This document shows positions 42,566 through 51,288 of a stretch of 52,103 nucleotides of DNA, piece by piece. Made by a program: the position numbers and the translations under genes. The stretch spans positions 1 through 52,103 of the forward strand of contig ABYL01000041.1 of the NCBI GenBank assembly GCA_000173575.1. Direction: 5' to 3'. The notes under the pieces are model-generated. The model was given only the letters and a program-made list of their open reading frames with translations. It was not told the DNA's origin and ran no database searches. Within the stretch, counting starts at the first letter, position 1. Each line of letters begins with the position of its first letter. The DNA comes from Burkholderia sp. H160. Its GTDB lineage: Bacteria; Pseudomonadota; Gammaproteobacteria; Burkholderiales; Burkholderiaceae.

Positions 42566-43321
42566 CTACGCCCTCACCACGACCACCCCCGCCGCTTCAA
42601 TGGGCTTCGTCACTTCCGCGCTGGTCTTCTTCTCGACCACGATGGTTTGCGCGAGCGTGATATCCCCGATCACGAACGGCGACGCGGCGTTCAATTTCGA
42701 CGACGACGCGAGCACGACCGTCTCCGCCGCGCGCGCGGCGAGCGCGCGCTTGATCGCGGCCTCCTCGAAGTCGCCGGTGGTGAGGCCCGCACTCGGATGC
42801 ACGCCGGTCACGCCCATGAAGTACAGGTCGGCATGGATGCGCGCAATGCCTTCCATCGCCGCGGCGCCGACGGCGACTATCGAATGTTTGTAGAGCCGCC
42901 CGCCAATCAGAATCACGTCGACGCAAGGATGCGCGGCAAGCGCCGTGGCGACGCTCGGACTATGCGTGACGATGGTCGCGTGCAGATCGGACGGCAGTTC
43001 CCGGACCAATAGCGCCGACGTGGTGCCGCCGTCGATGATCACGGTTTGTCCTGGCTCGATCATCTCGACCGCTCGACGCGCGATGCGCCGCTTGGCGACC
43101 GTCTCGATGTCTTGACGCTGCTCGAAGGACGCGAGCGCGGCGGACGCCGGCAACGCGCCGCCGTGGACCCGCTGCAGCCGTCCCTCCGCGGCCAGCTCGC
43201 GCAAATCGCGGCGGATCGTGTCTTCCGAGACGCCAAACGTCGCGCTCAGCTCGCCGGCCAGCACCTGGCCGTTGCGCGCGAGTTCGTCGAGGATCGCTTT
43301 CTTGCGTTGGGTTGTTAACAT
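42566..43321 (-). CDS. DeoR-family transcriptional repressor
   Basis: 251 residues. N-terminal DeoR winged helix (RKKAILDELARNGQVLAGELSATFGVSEDTIRRDLRELAAEG in two adjacent helical parts, residues 6-50), then a sugar-phosphate-binding DeoRC domain with GQTVIIDGGTTSALLVREL and VDVILIGGRLYKHS. DeoR regulators are released by phosphosugars. Start at 43321 gives the usual MLTTQRKKAIL opening; a longer start at 43369 would read through the operator repeats. Divergent from nudK, separated by 79 bp. Confidence 0.9.
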   Translation of the reverse strand: MLTTQRKKAILDELARNGQVLAGELSATFGVSEDTIRRDLRELAAEGRLQRVHGGALPASAALASFEQRQDIETVAKRRIARRAVEMIEPGQTVIIDGGTTSALLVRELPSDLHATIVTHSPSVATALAAHPCVDVILIGGRLYKHSIVAVGAAAMEGIARIHADLYFMGVTGVHPSAGLTTGDFEEAAIKRALAARAAETVVLASSSKLNAASPFVIGDITLAQTIVVEKKTSAEVTKPIEAAGVVVVRA

Positions 43322-43325
43322 TGCG

Positions 43326-43363
43326 CTGCACGAAATATCTTGAAATTGCACGAAGTTGCACGA
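43326..43363. promoter_or_regulatory. Triple direct-repeat operator between deoR-type gene and nudK
   Basis: TGCACGA occurs at 43327-43333, 43347-43353 and 43357-43363: starts 20 and 10 bp apart, i.e. in phase with helical turns. Direct repeats are typical of DeoR-family operators. Sited between the two divergent starts it could control both genes. Confidence 0.6.
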
Positions 43364-43400
43364 TACCATGAATCACTATCTAGGGTCGACAGGAGCCGCC

Positions 43401-44000
43401 ATGACCGCAACGAAAGACCGTGTTCGCATCGTCGGTACGACCTTGCTATCGGACGACTGGTACACGCTGAAGAAGGTGACGTTCGACTTCCTGCGCCGCG
43501 ACGGCACATGGCAGCGCCAGAACCGCGAGACCTACGACCGCGGCAACGGCGCGACGATCCTGCTGCACAGTCCGCGCACCGGTAACGTCATACTCACGCG
43601 ACAGTTCCGCATGCCCGCGTTCGTGAACGGACACGACGGCATGATGATCGAAGCGCCGGGCGGATTGCTCGACGACGCGTCGCCGGAAGATCGCATCCGG
43701 CTCGAAGTCGAGGAGGAAACGGGCTATCGCGTGGGACAAGTCCACAAGGTGTTCGAGGCCTACATGAGCCCGGGGTCCGTGACTGAAAAGCTCTATTTCT
43801 ATGTCGGCGAGTACGACGCGTCGATGCGGGTGAACGACGGCGGCGGCGTTGAGGATGAAGGGGAGGACGTCGAGGTGATCGAAATGCCGTTGCAAACCGC
43901 GCTGCGAGCGGTCGACGAAGGGGAAATCGTCGACGGCAAGACGATCATCTTGCTGCAGTATGTCGCCTTGCGCGGACTGGCGTCATCGCGCAAGGCATAG
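43401..44000 (+). CDS. nudK: GDP-sugar Nudix hydrolase NudK
   Basis: 199 residues. The sequence follows E. coli NudK (GDP-mannose/ADP-ribose hydrolase): EAPGGLLDDASPEDRIRLEVEEETGY Nudix region (with the non-canonical first part that is also seen in NudK), AYMSPGSVTEKLYFYVGEY and NDGGGVEDEGEDVEV, and GEIVDGKTIILLQY at the end. It hydrolyses nucleotide sugars to sugar phosphate plus NMP. AGGAG stands 5 nt before the ATG. Divergent from the DeoR-type repressor, which may sense a related sugar phosphate. Confidence 0.9.
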   Translation: MTATKDRVRIVGTTLLSDDWYTLKKVTFDFLRRDGTWQRQNRETYDRGNGATILLHSPRTGNVILTRQFRMPAFVNGHDGMMIEAPGGLLDDASPEDRIRLEVEEETGYRVGQVHKVFEAYMSPGSVTEKLYFYVGEYDASMRVNDGGGVEDEGEDVEVIEMPLQTALRAVDEGEIVDGKTIILLQYVALRGLASSRKA

Positions 44001-44042
44001 CCAATACCTTTTAATACTATTCCACGCTGTCGCGCATCGCTG

Positions 44043-45134
44043 TTAGAAAGCAGTGCGCAGGCCGACGCGGGCAATCGCTTGTGACGCGGTGCTCGACGAT
44101 CCTGCGGCGTCCATGATGCCGTTGATGGCTGCCTGGGCACCGGAGTTTGCGCGCTGGAAGACGCCTTCAGCGTAGACCATCGTTCTCTTCGACAGCGAAT
44201 AGTTCAACGTTGCGCCAACCTGGTTCGCATGGTTGTTGTCGAGAACGTCGTTCCCCTTCATGTACATATAGCTCGCACCGAACGACCACGCGGGCGTAAT
44301 CTGCCAGCTTGCGGCGACCTGACCCGCGTAAGCCGCCGCGCCAGAAAACGAATTATGTACGGTCACGAAATCAGCAACGGTGTAGACAGGGCCGAAAACA
44401 TAGTGCGCTCCGACGCCCCAGTTCCAAACGGGAATTTGCGGGGAGCCACTGGTCGATCCGGGATATTTCTTCTGCGTGTACGCCGCTCCGAGGCCAAACG
44501 GACCCGCTGCATAGTTCAAACCAAAGCTCATCCCGGAGTTCGATCCGAATGAGCCTGCGACGCCACCAGGCGAGTACAGGGCACCGGCGGACACGCCCGC
44601 GAATACAGGCGATTCGTATCTGATGGAATTCGACGTTGGCGTTCCGGTGGTTCTGCTCCAGTCAAACCATCCAGTCGGGTTCTGGGGAAGGTTGAGTTTC
44701 TGGAATGGCCCTGCCGGAAAGTTGTACAGGCCGCCGGAGAAAACACCCGGGGCATTGCCCGCCTCGGTTAGCGACGTGTACATGAAATCATAAAGATTGC
44801 CGAGAGTCACCTTGCCGAAATGGGCGCTCTCCAGTCCGACGTAGGTGTTTCGTCCGAACAGGCCTTGCTGCTCAATGGCACCCGTACCAAGCTGAAACTG
44901 GTTTTCCAGCTTGAAGATTGCTTTCGTTCCGCCGCCCAGATCCTCTGTGCCCATGATCCCGAATAGATTCGGGGTGTAGATACCATCGTCGAATTTGGTA
45001 ACCGAATGTCCACCTTGATTCGATACGTACGAAACGCCGCCGTCGATCAGGCCGTACATCGTGACGTTGCTTTGTGCAAAGGCGCTTCCAATGGGAAGGC
45101 TTGCCACGACGAGGGCAATGGAGCGTTTCCGCAT
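44043..45134 (-). CDS. Gram-negative porin (Burkholderia/Bordetella type)
   Basis: 363 residues, 16-stranded trimeric porin. Signal peptide MRKRSIALVVASLPIGSAFAQ, then SNVTMYGLIDGGVSYVSNQGG and the family signature GIMGTEDLGGGTKAIFKLENQF; LFGRNTYVGLES follows; the C-terminus ends ARVGLRTAF with the required terminal Phe for the BAM machinery. GGAG precedes the start. It is the last gene after the meta-cleavage operon (111 bp gap), so it may admit the aromatic substrate, but the gap allows its own promoter. Confidence 0.93.
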   Translation of the reverse strand: MRKRSIALVVASLPIGSAFAQSNVTMYGLIDGGVSYVSNQGGHSVTKFDDGIYTPNLFGIMGTEDLGGGTKAIFKLENQFQLGTGAIEQQGLFGRNTYVGLESAHFGKVTLGNLYDFMYTSLTEAGNAPGVFSGGLYNFPAGPFQKLNLPQNPTGWFDWSRTTGTPTSNSIRYESPVFAGVSAGALYSPGGVAGSFGSNSGMSFGLNYAAGPFGLGAAYTQKKYPGSTSGSPQIPVWNWGVGAHYVFGPVYTVADFVTVHNSFSGAAAYAGQVAASWQITPAWSFGASYMYMKGNDVLDNNHANQVGATLNYSLSKRTMVYAEGVFQRANSGAQAAINGIMDAAGSSSTASQAIARVGLRTAF

Positions 45135-45245
45135 TCAAGTCTCCAATTTTGTTTATTAATGTATTGACTGCCTGCTGGTGGACGCCGGGGTAGAGCGGCG
45201 AAACCGCTGAAACATTCGAGCGTTTCGCCGTCCCCGGCTATCACG

Positions 45246-46787
45246 TCACAACGCAGGCACGTCGAGATTGCCGCTGGCCGCGGCGATGATCTTGTCCTGG
45301 CGCACGACGACGACATCCACGTCTTCCTTTTGCATCCAGGCGATCAGCTCGCCGTTGATGTCCACCACGTCGTTGTCGGCTTGTGCGCGCTGGTCGGCCG
45401 AACGCACCGCGATGAACGTCGCGCCCAGTTTTTCCCAGGCGGCTTTCTGTTCGGCATCGAGCTTGCTGGCCGGGTCCGTGTTCGCGCCGAGCACGATCAG
45501 GCCATTGCCGGTGAGGTCGTCGAGCCGGTCGACCTGTCCCTTGCAGTTGGCCGCGAGCGGCTGCGGCAGAAACTTGCCGACCACGTCCTTGCTGCCTGCG
45601 CCTTTTTGCAGCCAGCCTTGCTGGTAGTGAGGCGGGCGTAACACCATCGGCAGGTCGCCGGAGGCGCGCTCTTCTTCCATCATCGCGGCGACCTGTTCGT
45701 CGCTCAATTCGCGCTTGATGATCATGCCGAGGCCGACCGAGATCTGCGTGTAGCGCTCAACGTCCGGCGCGCGTTCCTGCTCATAGGTGTCGAGCAGCGT
45801 TTCAGGCAAACGGCCTTCCAGCACTTCCACCAGCTTCAGGCTGGCGTTCTGTGCATCGCGTATGCCGGACTGCATGCCGTTGCCGGCCCACGGCGGCATC
45901 AGGTGCGCGGCATCGCCGCACAACAGGACGCGACCCACGCGCCAACGATCGGCATAGCGCACGTGATGGTTGTAGAAAGCGTGCTGGTGAATCTCGACTT
46001 CGTTCTCGGTCACACCCAACGAATTGAGCAGCTTCCACAACTGATCATGGCTTTGGAAGTCCTCATCGCTTTCATCCTGGTTGAGCGGGAATTCCCAGCG
46101 GTGGTTGCCGAGGCCGAGCGGAATGTCCACCACCGGACGGCGCGCATCCGCCCAGAACGTGTGCATATGGCGATTCGGCCACCAACGCTTGACGCGGCAG
46201 TCGATCACCACCCAGCGCACCGACAAGGTATCGCCGATGAGCTTGACGCCGAGTTGTTCGCGCGAGCTGCTTGAGCCGCCATCGCAGGCCAGTGCGTACT
46301 TCGCGCGAATGGTTTCGGTTTCACCGGTGACAAGATTCTTCGTCTCGATGGTGACGCCATCCTGGTCCTGCCTGATCGTGGACATTTCGCGCTCGTAGCG
46401 CACTTCCACATTCTGGTAGCGCTCGGTGCCTTCACGCAGCACACGTTCCATGGCCGGCTGGTACAGGCAGTAGGACGACGCAAACCCGAAGCTGCTGGGC
46501 GGGAACGGCATCCACGTGAGCTGACGTCCTTCGTAATCGACCCAGCGCAGCGAGTGGACGTCATCCATCACGGCCAATTGCTGCTCCGCGAGGCCCATAT
46601 CCTGGACGATGCGCATCGTCCAGTCATTCACCGTCACCGCGCGGGCGCGGGCATAGATGTCCTTGAACCGCTCGATCGCAATGGTCTTGATGCCGCGCTT
46701 GCCGAGCACGTTGGCGGCGACCACGCCGCTGGGGCCGTAGCCGATGATGGCGACGTCGGCGTCGTATTTCTGATTCGTCACAGTCAT
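45246..46787 (-). CDS. MhpA-like FAD aromatic monooxygenase
   Basis: 513 residues, class A flavoprotein hydroxylase. FAD-binding GYGPSGVVAANVLG at the N-terminus (about 16-29), the NAD(P)H/FAD motif region ALACDGGSSSSREQLG (about 165-180) and LLCGDAAHLMPPWAGNGMQSGIRD (about 290). Closest known type is 3-(3-hydroxyphenyl)propionate hydroxylase MhpA, which adds an ortho OH to make a catechol. Third gene of the operon; its ATG overlaps the hydrolase stop (ATGA). The actual substrate is uncertain because the ring-cleavage enzyme here is not the MhpB type. Confidence 0.87.
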   Translation of the reverse strand: MTVTNQKYDADVAIIGYGPSGVVAANVLGKRGIKTIAIERFKDIYARARAVTVNDWTMRIVQDMGLAEQQLAVMDDVHSLRWVDYEGRQLTWMPFPPSSFGFASSYCLYQPAMERVLREGTERYQNVEVRYEREMSTIRQDQDGVTIETKNLVTGETETIRAKYALACDGGSSSSREQLGVKLIGDTLSVRWVVIDCRVKRWWPNRHMHTFWADARRPVVDIPLGLGNHRWEFPLNQDESDEDFQSHDQLWKLLNSLGVTENEVEIHQHAFYNHHVRYADRWRVGRVLLCGDAAHLMPPWAGNGMQSGIRDAQNASLKLVEVLEGRLPETLLDTYEQERAPDVERYTQISVGLGMIIKRELSDEQVAAMMEEERASGDLPMVLRPPHYQQGWLQKGAGSKDVVGKFLPQPLAANCKGQVDRLDDLTGNGLIVLGANTDPASKLDAEQKAAWEKLGATFIAVRSADQRAQADNDVVDINGELIAWMQKEDVDVVVVRQDKIIAAASGNLDVPAL

Positions 46788-47614
46788 TTTTTCAGGAATC
46801 CCAACACGGTCTTGTTGAATTCGTCTGCGTGCTCCCATTGGGCCCAGTGACCGCACTGCGGCATGACGAGCAAGCGCGCACGCGGAATCTGCTTCATCAG
46901 CACGAAGCCGGTATCCAGCGGCATGACGCGGTCTTCGCGGCCCCAGATGATCAAGGTTTCATGCGGCAGCCTGGCCATGCGCGGATCGCGCCACAGTTCT
47001 TCCAGCGCCACGCCGGGGCCCATGCGCATCGGCGGTTGCGCGATGACGCGCGGATCCATCGCCGCCTTGAGGCGTTCGGTGAACAGTTCGTCGGTGATCT
47101 GCGACGGGTCATAGACGAACTGGTTGATGAATGCCTTCAACCGCTCCAGCGAGGGGCCGGGGCCATCGTAAAAGCCCACCAGCGTCTTGATGCCTTCGGT
47201 CGGGAACACCGAAGTGATCGGCGTACCTCCGCCGGGCCCCATCAGGATCATGCGATCCACGCGCGATGGGCTTTCCATGGCGATCTTGAGAGTGATTGCG
47301 CCGCCAAGCGAATTGCCGACGAAGTGAGCCTTCCCGATGTCGAGGTGGTCGAGCAGTTCGACGATTTTGTCGGCCCACCAGCCCGGAATCGGCGTGCCCG
47401 CCGGCTTCATGTCGGATTTGCCGAATCCCGGCAGATCCGGAACGATCACGCGGAAGTCCTTCGACAAGGCTTCGATGTTTCGGATGAAGTTCGCGCGACC
47501 ACTGGCGCCGGGGCCGGAGCCGTGGATCAGGATCAATGCCGGCCCTGCGCCCACGTCGTCGTAATGCAGTTTGATGCCGCCCAGATCGGCGATTTTCATG
47601 TCAGCCATTTGCAT
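46784..47614 (-). CDS. Meta-cleavage product C-C bond hydrolase (MhpC/BphD family)
   Basis: 276 residues, alpha/beta hydrolase. HGSGPGASGRANF is the signature of the MhpC/BphD branch; nucleophile Ser in GNSLGG (about residue 109), acid in WGREDRVMPLD and catalytic His in CGHWAQWE. It hydrolyses the vinylogous 1,5-diketone formed by extradiol cleavage, giving 2-hydroxypentadienoate plus an acid. Start with GAGGAG 7 nt upstream; the first 14 bp overlap the dioxygenase end. Second structural gene. Confidence 0.9.
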   Translation of the reverse strand: MQMADMKIADLGGIKLHYDDVGAGPALILIHGSGPGASGRANFIRNIEALSKDFRVIVPDLPGFGKSDMKPAGTPIPGWWADKIVELLDHLDIGKAHFVGNSLGGAITLKIAMESPSRVDRMILMGPGGGTPITSVFPTEGIKTLVGFYDGPGPSLERLKAFINQFVYDPSQITDELFTERLKAAMDPRVIAQPPMRMGPGVALEELWRDPRMARLPHETLIIWGREDRVMPLDTGFVLMKQIPRARLLVMPQCGHWAQWEHADEFNKTVLGFLKK

Positions 47615-48497
47615 GAGCGCGCTCCTCGGGCTTGATCGTCAGTTCGTGGCCCCAGATGCTGATGGAATCGTGACGTTCCACCGTCCAGGTCGCGTCGTCG
47701 ATCTCGCGCGCGCCCCAGCCGTATTCGAATTCCCATTTCGAGGGCGACAGCATGTAAAACGAAGTCATGTGGTCGTTGCTGTGACGGCCAATGTCCCAGG
47801 CGATCGGCACGCCGGCTTTTTTGGCGCGATCGCGTGCCAGACCGACATCGTCGAGATGATTGGTCTGCAGCATCAGGTGGATGATTTTCTTCGCGCCCGG
47901 AACGGCGGCGAAGGCGAGGGTGTGGTGGCGCGGGTTGCAATGCATGAACGTCACCTTGGCATCGATGCCCGGCGCAGGCTGGAACTCGATGTAGTCGCTC
48001 AAACGGAAGCCGAGCCTGGTCCAGAACGCCTGATAAGCCTCAGCGTCGGGCACGGCGATGACGATGTGACCCATACCCTGTTCGCCGGTCAGGAAACCCT
48101 TCACGCCGATGGGCGACACGAACGGTTTCTGGAAGGTGCGCGTCGCGCCGTAGAAGAGTTCGACAGTGACGCCTGCCGGGTCGACGAAGGTCGCCAATTC
48201 CACCACGCCGCGCCTCTTGGCCAGCGCCGCATCCTTCGTGTACTTCACGCCTTGTGTTTCCAGCGTCGCCAGCACGTTGGCGAATGCAGCCGGCGTGGAC
48301 GTCTCGAAGCCGACCGACTTCAGGTCATCCGAAGGGCCTTGTTCGATACGAATGCGCGAGACGCGATCGTCGACGCGCAACTCGAGCGCGCCGTCAACTT
48401 CGTTGCACTCGGCACCCAGAATGTTTTGCGCGTAGTCGGACCATGCTTTCAGGTCGCTCGCTTCGACGACCACGTAACCCAATGCGGAAATTGTCAT
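47601..48497 (-). CDS. Type I extradiol ring-cleavage dioxygenase
   Basis: 298 residues with two VOC domains, the BphC/HsaC type. Iron ligands are visible: His144 (GMGHIVIAV), His207 (IIHLML) and Glu258 (KWEFEYGWG); second-sphere residues His192, His239-Asp242-His243 and Tyr248 also match. It opens a catechol next to the hydroxyls (meta cleavage). Length equals BphC (about 298). It starts the annotated part of the operon, 1 bp from the hydrolase by overlap. Naturally paired with an MhpA-like hydroxylase it suggests a 3-substituted catechol intermediate. Confidence 0.9.
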   Translation of the reverse strand: MTISALGYVVVEASDLKAWSDYAQNILGAECNEVDGALELRVDDRVSRIRIEQGPSDDLKSVGFETSTPAAFANVLATLETQGVKYTKDAALAKRRGVVELATFVDPAGVTVELFYGATRTFQKPFVSPIGVKGFLTGEQGMGHIVIAVPDAEAYQAFWTRLGFRLSDYIEFQPAPGIDAKVTFMHCNPRHHTLAFAAVPGAKKIIHLMLQTNHLDDVGLARDRAKKAGVPIAWDIGRHSNDHMTSFYMLSPSKWEFEYGWGAREIDDATWTVERHDSISIWGHELTIKPEERAHANG

Positions 48498-48619
48498 GCG
48501 TGTTTCCTCGTTATGTTTCAGAAATGCCGGGCTGCCAGGCAGAGCGTGGCTAGAGGGGGCGTTTCGATTGTTTTGCGGCGGAAGTCGCCGCTAACTGTGG
48601 GACGCGCCAGCCGTGACCG

Positions 48620-48670
48620 TTAAAGCTGGCCTTTGAAAACGATGTGTCCGAGTCTGGAAAGCTCCGACAT
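48620..48670 (-). pseudogene. 16-codon leader ORF, likely VOC gene remnant
   Basis: ATG preceded by CAGGAGA at good distance, reading MSELSRLGHIVFKGQL then TAA. The first 13 residues match the usual beginning of a small VOC protein (RLGHIVFK followed by D/R-x-L), but the rest is missing and 120 bp of non-coding leader follow before the dioxygenase. It lies directly downstream of the sigma-54 promoter. Either the start of a deleted first operon gene or a small leader peptide. Confidence 0.5.
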
Positions 48671-48738
48671 GGTGTCTGTCTCCTGTAAGTCGAATTTTTG
48701 TCACCCGTGCTTGAGCATCGCGGCGCGGATCTCTCTTC

Positions 48739-48753
48739 GCAACAGTCGTGCCA
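48739..48753 (-). promoter_or_regulatory. Sigma-54 promoter of the meta-cleavage operon
   Basis: On the minus strand TGGCAC-GACTG-TTGC, a full match to the -24/-12 consensus (TGGCAC-N5-TTGC). The transcription start would be near 48727, 57 nt before the leader ORF and 230 nt before the dioxygenase. The divergent gene encodes a sigma-54 activator with GAFTGA, as expected. Confidence 0.88.
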
Positions 48754-48829
48754 ATCGCTGAATGGTGCGTCGCTTAGGGCCAATTTGACGCGAAGATCCC
48801 AATGGAATCATGGGAGTGACAAAATCTGG

Positions 48830-48850
48830 AACGCATCAAATGATCGCGTT
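48830..48850. promoter_or_regulatory. Possible upstream activator site
   Basis: AACGCATCA and TGATCGCGTT form an imperfect inverted repeat (one extra C) centred about 113 bp upstream of the predicted start, the usual distance for DmpR/XylR enhancer sites. A weaker TTGA/TCAA pair is at 48881-48904. Confidence 0.4.
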
Positions 48851-48998
48851 GCAGCAAAATGCCAGTGGGGGATTTACCGCTTGAGAATTTGCGGTCGCTG
48901 TCAAAAAATAGACGCCGACTGAAAAATTTTGTGAGCGCGCAACGAAGCAACGAGCGCAATCGACGCAGTGAAACGCGCCGCAAACCACGAGAACGAAC

Positions 48999-50795
48999 AT
49001 GGAGACGAGCGTGCGAAGCGCAGGCGCAAATCAGGTTTTTCCGGACATCGCACCGATCAAGGCGCGGCTGAGCTTCAGGACCGAGCGTGCCGAAATTGCG
49101 CTGGGCGACCAGCGCATGATCCTCATGCATACCGCGGCGCTCAACGACCTGCGCACCGAGTTGATTGCGTCGCTCGGCAGTCAGACCGCACGGACGCTGC
49201 TGACTCGCATCGGCTTTTCCATGGGCACGCGCGACGCGCAACTGGCGTTGCAACTCCATTCGCCCGAGGAGGGCATCTTCGAACTGCTTGCGCGCGGCGG
49301 GCAATTGCATGCGCTGCAGGGTGTCGCGCTGGTGGAGACGATCAGTTCGGACCTCGACATCGAGAAGGGCCGTTGTTCACTGGAGTTCTTCTGGAAGCAC
49401 TCGTTCGAGGACGAGCGTCATGCGTTGGAGCACGACACCCAGGCCACGCCAGTGTGCTGGCTCGAAACCGGCTATGCGAGTGGCTTCCTGAGCGCCTGCG
49501 TGGGCAAACTGATCCTCGTTCGCGAGGTGGAATGCCGGGCGATGGGCTTCGATGCGTGCCGCGTGATCGCGCGGCCGGCGAGCGAGTGGGATGACGCAGA
49601 AGCTGATCTGCAATTTCTCGAGGCGCCGGTATTTCCCGAAGCGCTCGCGCTGAAGGCGCGCGGGCAGGCTGGCAAGCACCGGAGCGCACTGGCCGCGCTC
49701 GAGCGGTCGAAGAGCCGCTCGGACATCGTGGGCCTTTCGCCCGCGTATCAGGCCGCCGTCGGCAAGATCAATCGGGTCGCCGCGACCGGCGCGACCGTGC
49801 TGCTGCTCGGGGAGAGCGGCGTTGGCAAGAGCACGTTTGCGCGACTGCTGCACGAACAGAGCCGGCGCGCGGGCGGCCCATTCGTCGCCATCAATTGCGC
49901 GACGATACCGGAAACGCTGATGGAGTCGGAATTGTTCGGGGTCGAGCGCGGTGCCTTTACCGGTGCGGATGCGGCGCGCGCAGGGCGCTTTGAGCTGGCC
50001 GAAGGCGGAACGCTATTTCTCGACGAGGTGGCCACGCTGCCGCTCGTCGCTCAAGGTAAGTTGCTGCGCGTGCTCGAGACCGGGCAGTTCGAACGCCTCG
50101 GCAGCGGCACGGCGCGTCAGGCGGACGTTCGCATCGTCGCCGCGACGAACGAAGACCTGTGGCAGGCGGTTCGCGCGGGGCGCTTCCGCGAGGATCTGTT
50201 CTTCCGGCTGCACGTGTTTCCAATCGAGATTCCGCCGTTACGCCAGCGCAAGGAGGATCTGCCAGTCCTGATCGAGCATTTCATGCAGCGCTTCACCCAT
50301 GCCTATGGTCGAAACGCATACGGCCTCACCCCTGAAGCGATGTCGATGCTGCTGGGCTATTCGTGGCCGGGCAACATCCGTGAGCTCTCGAACGTGGTCG
50401 AGCGCGCGGTCATACTCTCCGAGGATGGGCGTGCCATCGACGCGGTTCACGTGGTGCTCATGAAGGACCTGACGCGCGATAGGGCGGTCGGTGCGGAGCG
50501 GGCGGCACCCGAGCCGCTCCACGCGAAGGCTGCGTCAGCTGCGCCGGAGCAGCCGTCGCGTTCGCTGCAGGAGATCGTCGGCGGCTTGATGAAGGATCGC
50601 GGACTGACACTCGAAGACATGGAGAACACGATGGTCGATGCCGCCATCCAGCGCTCGGACGGCAACATGACGCGCGCGGCGGCGTTGCTTGGTATCTCAC
50701 GAGGCCAGTTGCTCTACAGGCGCAAGCGCGTGGCGGACGACAACCCGATGACCGACGAATCCGCTCGCGGCGATCTTCTCGGGTCTATTGTGTAG
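48999..50795 (+). CDS. DmpR/XylR-family sigma-54 activator of aromatic catabolism
   Basis: 598 residues. N-terminal XylR_N effector-binding domain (about 20-130), a V4R subdomain (about 140-200, with [17 protein letters not shown] and [12 protein letters not shown], including Cys residues that bind zinc in MopR), a linker, then the AAA+ domain with Walker A GESGVGKS (271-278), GAFTGA sigma-54 contact loop (318-323) and Walker B TLFLDEV (338-344), and a Fis-type HTH at about 550-582. Aromatic effectors bind the A domain and release ATPase activity. Divergent from the operon with a consensus sigma-54 promoter. Confidence 0.93.
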   Translation: METSVRSAGANQVFPDIAPIKARLSFRTERAEIALGDQRMILMHTAALNDLRTELIASLGSQTARTLLTRIGFSMGTRDAQLALQLHSPEEGIFELLARGGQLHALQGVALVETISSDLDIEKGRCSLEFFWKHSFEDERHALEHDTQATPVCWLETGYASGFLSACVGKLILVREVECRAMGFDACRVIARPASEWDDAEADLQFLEAPVFPEALALKARGQAGKHRSALAALERSKSRSDIVGLSPAYQAAVGKINRVAATGATVLLLGESGVGKSTFARLLHEQSRRAGGPFVAINCATIPETLMESELFGVERGAFTGADAARAGRFELAEGGTLFLDEVATLPLVAQGKLLRVLETGQFERLGSGTARQADVRIVAATNEDLWQAVRAGRFREDLFFRLHVFPIEIPPLRQRKEDLPVLIEHFMQRFTHAYGRNAYGLTPEAMSMLLGYSWPGNIRELSNVVERAVILSEDGRAIDAVHVVLMKDLTRDRAVGAERAAPEPLHAKAASAAPEQPSRSLQEIVGGLMKDRGLTLEDMENTMVDAAIQRSDGNMTRAAALLGISRGQLLYRRKRVADDNPMTDESARGDLLGSIV

Positions 50796-50828
50796 TGACA
50801 AACCCATCCACTGAAAGGCGCACTCATC

Positions 50829-51275
50829 ATGGCTACCGGAACCGTCAAATTCCACCGAGTTTTACGCACGACGCCCGAGCGTATCTATCGCGCGTTCCTC
50901 GAACCCGCTGCGATGGCTAAATGGCTGCCGCCGTACGGTTTCACCTGCGACGTGCATCAGATGGATGCGCGCGTCGGCGGCACTTATCGCATGTCGTTTC
51001 ATAACTTCGGCTCGGGCAAGGGGCACTCGTTCGGCGGCGAGTACCTCGAACTGGTGCCGTTCGAAAAGATCCGCTACTCGGACCATTTTGATGATCCGAA
51101 CCTGCCCGGTCAGATGCACACGACTGTCTCATTGCGGGAGGTGTCGTGCGGAACCGAGCTGAACATCGTGCAGGAAGGCATCCCCGAGATGATTCCGGTC
51201 GAGATGTGCTATCTAGGCTGGCAGGAGTCGCTTGCCCAACTGGCGAAGCTGGTCGAGCCGGAAATTCCGGACTGA
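50829..51275 (+). CDS. SRPBCC (AHSA1-type) ligand-binding protein
   Basis: 148 residues of the START/Bet v1-like AHSA1 family. FHRVLRTTPERIYRAFLEPAAMAKWLPPYGF at the start and VGGTYRMSFHNF..FGGEYLELVPFEKIRYSDHF in the middle are the usual features of this hydrophobic-cavity fold. Function unknown; it begins 33 bp after the activator stop and may be co-transcribed with it. Confidence 0.87.
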   Translation: MATGTVKFHRVLRTTPERIYRAFLEPAAMAKWLPPYGFTCDVHQMDARVGGTYRMSFHNFGSGKGHSFGGEYLELVPFEKIRYSDHFDDPNLPGQMHTTVSLREVSCGTELNIVQEGIPEMIPVEMCYLGWQESLAQLAKLVEPEIPD

Positions 51276-51288
51276 CCGCGAACTCGCG

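Noticed and set aside
48881-48904. TTGA/TCAA pair as a second activator site
   Set aside because: Spacing of 16 bp does not match the TTGA-N8-TCAA pattern known for DmpR/XylR sites; left only as a weak remark.
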